DNA of 64,000 nucleotides from NCBI RefSeq assembly GCF_022605165.1, contig NC_063074.1, positions 1,453,501-1,517,500 of the forward strand, read 5' to 3'. This stretch comes from Purpureocillium takamizusanense. Lineage: Eukaryota; Ascomycota; Sordariomycetes; Hypocreales; Ophiocordycipitaceae. Below the pieces are notes generated by a model. It was not told the DNA's origin. It saw only the letters and a list, made by a program, of their open reading frames with translations, and searched no databases. Shown here piece after piece: positions 21,357 to 30,947 of the stretch. Position numbers and translations under genes: made by a program. Numbering within the stretch: position 1 is the stretch's first letter; every line of letters starts with the position of its first letter.

Positions 21357-22382
21357 ATGTCTCCCTCCACAGCATACTCGTCCACGCCACCCAAAATCAC
21401 CCCCGCCTCGCGCGAGGGCGACGCCAACTACAAGGCGCCCATCTTCCCCATCGGCCCCTTCACCAAGTACCAGCACAACCCGCTCCTCGTGCCCAACCCC
21501 AGCAACGAGTTCGAGTCGGGCTACATCTACAACGCCGCCGCCATCGTCCTCGACGACACCGTCTTCCTCCTCTACCGCGCGCAGAACCCCCAGCTCAAGT
21601 CGAGCGTCGGCCTCGCCTGGTCCACCGATGGCTTCAACTTCACCCGCCTCGACCGGCCCGTGCTCGAGGCCAGCGAGCCCTGGAAGGCCGGCGGCGGCGT
21701 CGAGGACCCCCGCATCGCCCGCTTCGACGGCGTCTTCTACATGACCTACACGTCCTGGGACTTCAAGACCCCCCGCCTGTGCCTCGCCACCTCCACGGAC
21801 CTGGTGCACTGGGAGAAGCGCCCGCCCCTGTTCCCGGACATGAAGGACGTCGAGAGAAACTGCGACGGGCGCACCCTCTTCCGCGAGGGCCATTCCAAGT
21901 CGGGTGCCATCTTCCCCGAGAAGAACGCCGAGGGCCGCTACGTCATGATCTTTGGCGACTCGTACCTCTACCTCGCCGAGAGCGACGACCTGCTCAACTG
22001 GACTGCCAAGCCCTTCAGCGAGCACTTTGCAGAGTCCGTCCTCCCGTGGGAGAGCCGCCTGCTCGAGCCCGGCCCAGCCCCTGTCAAGACCCGCGACGGC
22101 AAGTGGATTCTCGTCTACAATGCCGCCACCCTTGGAACGGCGCGCTACCGCAACAACCAGTATTCCATCAGCCAGATGCTCATCGACTACCAGCATCTGG
22201 AAAATGGTCCGGTCGCGCGCCTGGATCAGCCGTCGGTGGTGGTGTCGGCTCAAAACGAGCGCGAGGGCCTGGTAAACGAGGTTGTTTTCACCGAGGGCAT
22301 GGTGCAGTTCAAGGGGCAGTGGTTCATGTACTTTGGGCAGGCGGACAGCGAGCTGGGTGTAGCAACAGCGCCCGTAAACTGA
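21357..22382 (+). CDS. GH130-family beta-mannoside phosphorylase or beta-mannosidase
   Basis: GH130 enzymes cleave beta-mannosidic bonds either with phosphate, giving mannose-1-phosphate, or with water. This intronless 341-residue protein has the five-bladed-propeller repeat style of the family: YNAAAIVLDDTVFLLYRAQ (residues 58-76), GVEDPRIARFDGVFYMTY (114-131; the Asp of EDPR, D117, is where the family acid normally sits), a KSGAIFPEKN-type lysine block (181-190), LVYNAATLGTARYR, and a closing FMYFGQADSELGVATA that is very typical. No signal peptide, so it should act in the cytosol. The segment after the lysine block reads IFGDS rather than the Leu-His-Arg-Pro type of characterised phosphorylases, so phosphorolysis versus hydrolysis is open. 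It ends 83 bp from the convergent stop of the regulator gene. GH130 is mainly a bacterial family, which makes lateral origin worth testing. Confidence 0.8.
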   Translation: MSPSTAYSSTPPKITPASREGDANYKAPIFPIGPFTKYQHNPLLVPNPSNEFESGYIYNAAAIVLDDTVFLLYRAQNPQLKSSVGLAWSTDGFNFTRLDRPVLEASEPWKAGGGVEDPRIARFDGVFYMTYTSWDFKTPRLCLATSTDLVHWEKRPPLFPDMKDVERNCDGRTLFREGHSKSGAIFPEKNAEGRYVMIFGDSYLYLAESDDLLNWTAKPFSEHFAESVLPWESRLLEPGPAPVKTRDGKWILVYNAATLGTARYRNNQYSISQMLIDYQHLENGPVARLDQPSVVVSAQNEREGLVNEVVFTEGMVQFKGQWFMYFGQADSELGVATAPVN

Positions 22383-22465
22383 TTAAAAGGCAAGGGCTTA
22401 AAGGGAGTTGGTAAATAGGTCAGACCATCACGAGACAGACACATGGTAATTAAAATCTCAACATG

Positions 22466-23950
22466 TCATGCTCGACTATCGATGATGAATTTGGCGGTCA
22501 GCGTACGTAGGTCGCGAAACGTCCAGAACACCGAGTAGCCATCAATCTCTTCAATCGTCCACGGACCAGGCCCAATCTCCTCGCGCACATGCTGCTTGAG
22601 GTCAGGGTATAGGTTGTGGCTGTCTTCCCAGAGATTGCACAGGGCCCGGCAATTCTCGAACCCTGTTTGTCTCCAGAGACGCAGCATGGTGCGGACTGTG
22701 GCCGCCTGCATGTGGAGAAGCAGCGTCCAACGGTCCAGTACGTTGCGAGGGCAGATAAATGTGCTGCGAGCGAGAGCGCACAGAAAGAGGAGGACCCCCG
22801 GAACAGGTCGCAGTGCCAACTGGGCGCCCAGAGTATCCGCGTGCTCGAGAACATCGCTGTAAAACGACAGCAGGATCATGTTCGACAAGCAGTGAATCAA
22901 GACAGACTGTGGAGTGGCCGGGAGATCATCGCGGCCGTCCAAGAGCGTCGTCGGCAGACGAACCTGCCACAGGAGGCAGTTATACTCGAGTTTCGCCCAG
23001 GCGAGCGCTGTGTCTGCCGTGATTCCGTCCAGGTCCATCGCCATGCGGCGCTGGCCAAGTTCTGCAGCCAACTGGGAGAGGCGGACATAATGATGGGCAA
23101 AAGTTGTCGGGCTCAATGTTTCGGCATAGTTCCCGAGAACTTCTAGTGGCAGATTCAACGGAGGATGAGAGTATCCAGCAAGCTGCCGCCAGATATGGGT
23201 AACGAGTGTTCCGGATAATATGGATGGCGACACTGAGCCAGCAGCGCTTGCAGATTCAACCGCGGACAGGATCTGTCTACAGTCAGTATGCAATTTCGTC
23301 AAGAACCTAGAGTGGCTTGCCTGATGGATCAGCTCGTCTGGGAAGGAGATGGACGGAATTAGGAGAAGAAGGCCGGCAATAGCTGAGGTAGACAGCGTGC
23401 CGTGGCGCAGCATCGAGAGCAGCCGATCCGTGAGCAGGGGAACTTCAACGTCTTCGCTCATCGAGTTGAAGGAAAAGCGGGAGGCTAGATCGACGCAGTG
23501 CTCCAGATCCGGATCTCTTCCGAGGTCCGCCTCCTCTAGCATCTCGACAGGGATGAATGGCATGAATGGATGCACATTCCGCCAGTATCTCATGCTGATT
23601 GTTAGAGGCTCGTCGTCGTGGTGAGTGACGGGAGTATTTGCCTGCACCAGACGCTTGTTGGCCATGTCTCGCTTTCCGGCGAGAGGTATCTGACAGTCGC
23701 CATCCTTGAGGTTCGCCACATCTTCGTCACTGTCAGTCCTGGTCATGGGCCAATCCGTGGCGAGACCCTCTAAGAGACGAGCCGCGAGTCGCTGGGACGT
23801 CTTGCGGCGCTTCAAACTCGGTTGGCGAGAGCTGAATGTGCACACGAGGTCAAGATGCTCGCAATCGGAGCACCGTGCCGATATAGGAGACCCCGCGGGG
23901 AGAATGCATCGTTTTTTGCGATGCCGGCAGTAGTCGCAAGACTTGAACAT
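22466..23950 (-). CDS. Zn2Cys6 fungal transcription factor, putative cluster regulator
   Basis: Binuclear zinc-cluster DNA-binding protein of about 494 residues in a single exon. From the chosen start at 23950, the Gal4-type motif lies at residues 5-37: C5-x2-C8-x6-C15, then after an 11-residue loop C27-x2-C30-x6-C37, followed by a basic linker (SLKRRK). The remainder is helical and poorly conserved, as usual for the regulatory half. The frame stays open upstream to an ATG at 24040, but that would put 30 unconserved residues before the zinc cluster, so the internal ATG is preferred. It is head-to-head with the beta-mannosidase gene and tail-to-tail with the GH130 gene, which suggests a pathway-specific regulator of both; this is inference from position. 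Confidence 0.85.
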   Translation of the reverse strand: MFKSCDYCRHRKKRCILPAGSPISARCSDCEHLDLVCTFSSRQPSLKRRKTSQRLAARLLEGLATDWPMTRTDSDEDVANLKDGDCQIPLAGKRDMANKRLVQANTPVTHHDDEPLTISMRYWRNVHPFMPFIPVEMLEEADLGRDPDLEHCVDLASRFSFNSMSEDVEVPLLTDRLLSMLRHGTLSTSAIAGLLLLIPSISFPDELIHQASHSRFLTKLHTDCRQILSAVESASAAGSVSPSILSGTLVTHIWRQLAGYSHPPLNLPLEVLGNYAETLSPTTFAHHYVRLSQLAAELGQRRMAMDLDGITADTALAWAKLEYNCLLWQVRLPTTLLDGRDDLPATPQSVLIHCLSNMILLSFYSDVLEHADTLGAQLALRPVPGVLLFLCALARSTFICPRNVLDRWTLLLHMQAATVRTMLRLWRQTGFENCRALCNLWEDSHNLYPDLKQHVREEIGPGPWTIEEIDGYSVFWTFRDLRTLTAKFIIDSRA

Positions 23951-24507
23951 GGTACTGCGGTCAGCACGGCAGATCAGATGCCTGTGCCACGTGGCTGCGT
24001 GAGGCATAGGATGATGGAAGCGCCGAGGCAGGTGTTCCAACGGAAAGTCGAGCGGCGAGGGCGGCGAGAACGGCGGCGGAGGACAGGAGGGAATTTTGCA
24101 TCCGACAAGCGAGGCCAGTAGTAAGTAGGTAGGTAGACGTCGCGAGGGTCGGGGAACTTACAACGAAGTACCTCTGCAAGTACCGCCTGCACGACTCCAC
24201 CACCCACGTCCACGACCCCACGCGTCCTGACGGGTGGAGCGACCCCACAATCTGTCTGCAGGTGCGATGGACCCCTGCACCTGCTTTGTCCCCGGCTGGC
24301 CCCCACGATTTGGTCAATAAGTCCAGACGGAAAAAAGGTCGGCGGCGGAAACCATGCGCGGGCGACTGCACGGCGACAGCCCGCGCAAGAGACGGGAGAA
24401 TGTTTACGATGAGGCGGCGCGACGCTCGGCCATAAAGTCGCCATGTCTTCTTTTCGCCGCCCTCTCCGCTGCCCTGGCTCGCCAAAAGCCTTTGCACCAC
24501 CCTCGTC
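23951..24507. promoter_or_regulatory. divergent promoter between Zn2Cys6 regulator and beta-mannosidase
   Basis: About 560 bp separate the two start codons. CGG triplets, the half-site of Zn2Cys6 factors, are grouped at 24041-24080 and at 24328-24349, and a CATAAA element lies at about 24431, some 75 bp before the mannosidase ATG. If the regulator used the ATG at 24040, the left part of this interval would be coding. Autoregulation and control of the mannosidase from the same sites is plausible but unproven. Confidence 0.5.
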
Positions 24508-27145
24508 ATGGCATCAACCTCGCAGACTCTCGCCGGATGGAGGTGGCGCCAACATGGGAGCGATGGAGACTGGAACCCTTGCTCGCACTCGAGACCGACA
24601 ACCGAGATCTTCACGGACCTCCTCGACGCAAAACGCATTCCAGATCCCTTCCTCGACCGAAATGAGCGCCTCGTACAGTGGGTGGGGGAGACAGACTGGG
24701 AGTACGAGTGCGACTTTGTGCACCAGCCGGACAATGACCATTCGAGGCAAGACCTGGTCTTGGAGGGCCTCGACACGTTCGCCACGGTTTACCTGAACGA
24801 GCAGCTCATACTCATATCATCCAACATGTTTCATCGCCACCGGGTCATTGTCACGGACAAGCTGCAGAGCGGTGCCAACATCCTGCGCATTACCTTTCGA
24901 AGCGCTTTACGTGAAGGTCGAGCACTTGAATCCAAGCACGGAAAGCTGCGGGCCTTCAACGGAGATAGCTCTCGCGTGCATGTCCGCAAGGCGCCGTACC
25001 ACTACGGCTGGGACTGGGGTCCTATTTTACTCACCTGCGGTCCTTATCGCGAGATTCACCTTGAAAGTTACTCGTCGATGGCCTACGACGTCTTCGCCAA
25101 TCCTACTGTCAGTGAGGATTTGCAGCGTTGCACCATCGACGTTTCGTGGGGCGCCGCACTCGACCAGGACGCAGTAGTGGATGTCACCGTCACCTCCCCC
25201 AGCAAGCTCGTGTTCCAAGCCCAATCCACGTTGGCGGCGCACGAGACTCAAGGTAGCGTCTCTCTCGACATTCCGCAGCCGGAACTCTGGCACCCTGCGG
25301 GACACGGGCCTCAAGTCTTTTACGACGTTGAAGTTCAAATTCGTAGCAGCCACGGCACTTCTCTGCACACATCGACATCGCATATCGGGATCCGCCGACT
25401 GCGGTTGGTGCAGGAGCCTTTGGAAGGGGAGCCCGGAACCAGCTTCTTTATCGAGGTCAACAACCAGCCTGTGTACATCTCGGGGTCCAATTGGATTCCC
25501 GACCATTCATTCTTGACGGCCTTGACCCAAGAAGACTACAAGAAGAGTGTCGAGGCCTGCTTGGAGGGCAACCAAAACATGCTGAGAATATGGGGCGGCG
25601 GCATATACGAGCACGACGCCCTCTACGCCGAATGCGACCGCCAGGGTGTGCTTGTCTGGCAGGACTTCATGTTCGCTTGTGGACAGTACCCTTGCTATCC
25701 CGAGTTTGCGGCCAGCGTGAAGCGAGAGGCTGTGGACCAGCTAAAGCGACTCCGGCAGTACTGCTCCGTGGTTATCTATGCGGGTAACAATGAGGACTAC
25801 CAAGTGGCAGAGATGCTCAAGCTGGACTGGGATCCGAATGATCATTCCGGCGACTGGACCAAGTCCAATTTCCCGGCTCGGACAATCTATGAGACTATTC
25901 TTCCCGCTGTCGTCTCCGAACACTCACCGGGTGTGCCGTATCATCCTGCGTCTCCGTGGGGTGGAAACGGCACCGAGGACCGCACTGTTGGCGACATTCA
26001 CCAGTGGAATGTGTGGCACGGCTCGCAGGAAAAGTACCAGCTATGGGACAAGCTCACCGGAAGATTCGTGTCCGAATTTGGCATGTTGGGCTTTCCATCT
26101 GCCAAGTCCGTCTCCCGTTTCGTGACGGACCCTACACAGCGGTATCCTCAGAGCGCAGTGCTGGACCATCACAACAAAGCCGACGGGTCTGAACGGAGGC
26201 TGGCGTTGTACGTCATGGAAAACATTCGTGCCGACTCGATGCGCCTAGACAGCTGGATATACGCCACGCAGCTCATGCAAGCCGAGTGCCTCGCATCTGC
26301 CGTCCGTAGCTGCCGTCGCCAATGGAAGGGTCCGGGGCGCGAATACTGTGGCGGCCAACTCATATGGCAGGTGGGTGTCGCTCCCTCGCTGATGTGATTT
26401 ATGATGTAGAGCGTGCTGACGGTGGCTGCAGATCAACGACTGCTGGCCAGTATCCAGCTGGTCGCTCATTGACTTCTACGGAGAACGAAAGCTGGCCTTT
26501 TTCGCGACGAAGCGCGACTCGGCGCCTCTCGCTCTCGGAATTGGCCGCTCCACGCCGGAGCTCAAGAAGCTGAAATCGCCGCCGCCTCAGCTGCTGGGTC
26601 CTCCCCACGATCTCGTGGATAAAGAGTACGTCTATGACGTGTGGGCAGTGAACACGACGCTGCAAAAGGCAGCCGTCAGCGTTGAAGTGCGGCTCTACGA
26701 CACGCAGACCGGAGAGCTCCGGCAGACAATATCCTTGGGGAACCAGATCCTCGGGGCCAACCGCTCGACGGAGCTCGCTGAGGACTGCGCTGTTGATGAC
26801 AGGACTGCAGTGCAAGCCATAATGCGTCACTCGGATGGGAGCGTCGTTTCTCGAGCGTCAGACTGGCCTCAGCCACTGAAATATGTGACGCTGCCGACTG
26901 CGTATGACATCAAGCTTCGAGTGCTGGAGGGACGGGTCGAGATCAGCTCGGACGCTCCTGTCAAGGGCCTGGAACTGTACCTCGCCGACGAGGAGCGCGA
27001 GATCCGATGGGATGATAACGGTGTGGATGTGTTCCCCGGGGACACGTACGTTGTTCAGGGCGCGGGACTCGTCAAAGGAGACGATGTGCGAATGCGCTAC
27101 TATGGGTCGGACTGGGTTCCTAACCGGGCGGTCCCGAGTGTGTAA
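24508..27145 (+). CDS. mndB: GH2 intracellular beta-mannosidase (MndB type)
   Basis: Releases mannose from the non-reducing end of beta-1,4-mannosides. Two exons, 24508-26370 and 26432-27145, joined in phase 0 (WQ|IND), give about 858 residues, the usual size of fungal clade-B enzymes. The order of domains is GH2 sugar-binding (from GWRWRQHGS), immunoglobulin-like, then TIM barrel and C-terminal beta domains. Signatures include YHYGWDWGP, LRIWGGGIYEHDALY, the acid/base Glu in YAGNNEDYQ (E429) and the nucleophile Glu in VSEFGMLGFP (E523); both are intact. Residues IPDPFLDRNERLVQWVGETD match the family N-terminal block, supporting the start. There is no secretion signal, so the substrate must be imported, fitting the nearby sugar transporter. 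It shares a promoter region with the Zn2Cys6 gene. Confidence 0.93.
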
Positions 27146-30100
27146 GTGGCGGACGCGCGCGCGCTACGTCAAGCCACAGCAATAGACCCTGAATTTTTAC
27201 TCATAATCCCGCATCGTACATGCAGCACGTTGCATGTTAGTTCGCGCCGAAAGTTGATATCCTGCCGCGGAGCCCCTCCCCCCCGTGTCCGACTTACATG
27301 CTCCTCCCGACGCCCCACATGAACGTGGGCGACCGGCAGGCAGGTGGGCCGTGCACCTCGATCTAGCTGTGGCGCGAGCTTGTGCCAGGAGCCGGGGGGG
27401 CATAGCTTCAGCCACATGAGCTGTCAACGATGCGCGTCTCGGGTGACACACACACTCACACACACACATGGACGCAGCAGTACGTACAGTATACATGCAT
27501 GCATACCTTGTTACCCTGCAGGAGCGGCGATGCCTCCAATTGTTGGTTTTTTTACGACTTTCGCTCCTCGCCAGACATATTGCCAACGCCGGTCTGGGTT
27601 GGATGTCATGAGGCGCATGTGTCCAGTCGACATTCTATTCTTTGTGTCTGGTCGTCATGGTATAGAGTAGTTGGGGATCAATTGGCGCCCTTCCATTATT
27701 CGTTGCGTCTTCACCCCTCCTTTACCAGGGGATCGGGGCGCGCAAGAGGGTTCAAAAGTCGAGGCATATACGTACACAAGGTAGGCATATACATACACGA
27801 GCGAAAATGCGATCGATCGAGCGAGAGCCTGAATACAACAGGCTCAATTGCGGGCTTGACTGAGCTTGGGGACCCTGGTAGTAGTGGGCGATGGTGGTGG
27901 TGGTGGTAATGGTGCTACGTACTACTGCCGCCGCCCCCCTGCCGGCTTGGATGATGATGCTGATGATGGGGGTGCCCGGGGATGTACTGCATGTCATCCG
28001 CGAGCGACGACGATGGGTAGTATATCGCGCAGCAAATGCCTCGCGCACGAGGCCGTCGCCGGGGGTGGGAGGGAGGGAGGGAGCCCACCCAGACAGACGT
28101 ACGATATACTGTAACTACATGCAGACAGACAAACAGACCGACAGACAGGCAGGCAGGTCGACATCTGATCTGGTCTGTCTGTCTGGGGTCTGTGCATGTC
28201 TGCATCCCATGCCCCCCTCCCTCCTCCCTCCCCCGCTGCAGGTTGGCGATGGCTCCTCGTTTTCCTTGCAAGGGAGGGATCGGGCCAAAAAGGTGTGTGT
28301 GCGTGTCTTAAGGCGCGGATGGAGGGGTCCAGCACGCCCGCGAGTCAAGCGCATTGAAAAACAGACGGTCAAGTGTTTCGTGGCACTGTAAAGTGTACAT
28401 CGTACATGCTTCGTAGATTAAAAATTCTTCGTAGGTAAAGTAGTAATGTTCCATGGAGGAGGGAGCACTAGACACGAGGCAGCGTGCGCAGCAGCAGGGT
28501 CATGCTTGTCTCGCGACGACGACGATGTCGTTGTCTTCAGAACGGGGGACTCGCGATGGTGGGGGAAGTTGGAACCATGTTGTTGATGATGCAACCCGTC
28601 GCGTCAGATGCTGGTCACGACACCTCCCCTCCCCTCTCCCTCTCTCCCTCAAGCGAGACAAACAACTCTCGATGAAGTAGCAGCACAATGAGACCCGATG
28701 TACGTGGGTAGTCAACAAACGGATACCATCCATCCCATCATCCACCGCTGCTGCTGCTGCTGCGTGCGAGCGAGCGGCAATTCTTCTGCAACCTGCACAC
28801 CCACCACCGCCCGAGCCCCACGCACGAGCGCTGCTGCGGACCGGGCCCCGGGGAAGGATGATGGAGGAGGGCGGCAGCAACACCAGATGGGCATGCCGAT
28901 GCAAAGCAACGCAAAGCAACGCAACGCAAGGGAACTACACACGAGCTTCCACACCGCTCTCCCCTTCCCCCCTCCCCCGGGGGAGCGCGGCGACGAGTTT
29001 TGTCTGTCTGATCTGAGACGAGACAAAGAAGCTGCTGCTGATGTCCTCGTGGTTCGCAGCAGCAGCAGCAGTAGCAGCAGTTAGCGCGCCATCCAGGTCT
29101 GCGGCGGCGTGGTTAGCGGGCGCTCGCGGAGCAGATGCGGCGGACGGACGGGGAACGCTCGCCAGGGAAGGGCGAGACAGACAGGCATCGCGCCGCCCGC
29201 CGTCGCCCAATGACCGGTTTGCGAGCGGCATGTGCGTGTGCGTGCGTGGTGTGTGCGTGCGTCCGGCGGCGCGCACCCTGCCATCTGCCTGCGTCAAGGG
29301 GTGTCGAGCGACGAGGCAAGGGTGTGTGTGGTGTGTGTGTGTCTGGTCATGCGGCCAATCTCGAATGCGCGCCCCAAGTCAAAAGCCGGGTGGTTGCAGC
29401 GCGCGCCATCGGCTGCATGATGGTTGTGGTGGTGGTGGTGGGCTGGAGACGGTGTGAGGTTGAGGCGTTCGTCGTCCTCGTTTTTTTCTCTTTCCCTTCC
29501 GCCTTTGCTCTATCTTGTTTGCTGCTCGCCGTCGAGGCGGTGGGCGGCGATGGTGCAAATTCGCCGTCACCACCTCTCAAGTACCTAAAATTTTTAGTAG
29601 TATAGTGGCACTCTATACCTGCAGTGCCGGCCATGTTCCCTAATCCATGCGTCCATCCCTGTCTCGCCTGGCTGCCGATCATGGCATTCGTCGGCTCGCA
29701 GACCACTCAGTAGATACCCAAAGCTCCATGCCGACGGAATGGCGGAGCTGCCATCGCGACTCGGCGAGTGCAACTGCAAGTCACGAGTTGCAGTTAGTTC
29801 ATCGCAGGGAGCAAGGAAAACAAAGGACGTCCAGGACATGGTCAACAAATGCATGGCTCAACCTTGGCAAACGTTCGCTAGCCCCGTGCGTAATTTGAAC
29901 TGGCCCACCAGCATCATCATCACCGCCGCCGCCACCACGGCGCCGTGTAAGTCGGCCGCCGGCCCACTATACTGTAGTACGTAGTGAGCGAGTAGGCATG
30001 GATGCATGGAAGCCGCCCGGCGCACGAGCGCGCGCTGCGCCGCCTCAGGAGAGGGAGGGGCGCGGGCAAGGATAAGTGAAGGGTAAGGAAGAAACGGATC

Positions 30101-30947
30101 GAGGGAAAAAAAACACCATCACGACAAAGTGTGTTGAGCGGCATGCGTTTCCGCCACCTTGACAGCCGCGAAGAAAAAAGTGAAGCCCTCGCGCGTTGAG
30201 CCGCCGTGCCTTTGGCCTGCGCCGTTTGTTGGTGCGACGTGACCAGCCAAACCGGACCGGACCAGACCAGACCTTGACCAGGGGCGGGGCCTCACATGGG
30301 TTGGAACTCCCTCCAGCGGGTCCCTCGTCCCGCAGCAGTGCGTCTGGCACCCGGTTTTAGGTGAACCCACGGCACTGGGCCTGGCGTAATTGGGGGGCGA
30401 TTCGGGGTTGAGGTTCCAGGTTGATGGAGCTGGAGGTCATCACCTCACATCGGCCCCCCCACAGCCCGGGCGTCCTCCCGTCCCTTGAGCCCCGCGCGCC
30501 AGCCCCGGCGCCTCGTCCAGCCCGCCTGCAGCGGCTACAAACCTCACTAACTCACTAAGTCAGTAACGCCCGCGAGCTGAGGTGGGTGGGTGCCCGGGCC
30601 GGGCTTTTTGGCTTGGGCTACGTACCTACCTAGTACTGCTGGCCGTCTGTCGCTCGCCCATTGAGATTGGATTGCAGGTTGGGTTCGAAGTTCGTGCGTG
30701 CCAGGGTTGGCAGGCAGGCAGGAAGATCCTTTTGCACCTCCCGTCCTGCCCTCCTGTCTGTCACCTCACTCGACCCAAGCTTCTCTCGCCCTCCCACTCT
30801 TCCTCCCCTCCCCTTCGCCCTTTCGCGGCATCGAGCCCGACCCCTTCGCCTCGTCTCCATGGCGCTGCTGCTGCCCTGAGACGTGTCCACCTCTTCGGCG
30901 GCCAAGCTGGATTCCACGAGCCAACGCACGCTTCCCTGGCTGGAATC
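27146..30947. other. 3.8-kb microsatellite-rich region without a supported gene
   Basis: Between the beta-mannosidase stop and the YVC1 start. It carries many simple repeats: (CA)n at about 27446-27468, (TGG)n at 27893-27908, (GGGA)n at 28067-28083, GACA/GGCA-type tracts at 28125-28155, GTG-rich stretches at 29230-29345 and 29420-29440, and CAG/TGC tracts near 28745 and 29060. The right end (about 30560-30947) is probably YVC1 promoter and leader. Open frames are short and mutually overlapping; none shows a domain. Confidence 0.5.

Noticed and set aside
28067..28155. CRISPR-like or satellite array
   Set aside because: Units are 4-base simple repeats without spacers; ordinary microsatellites in a fungal genome.
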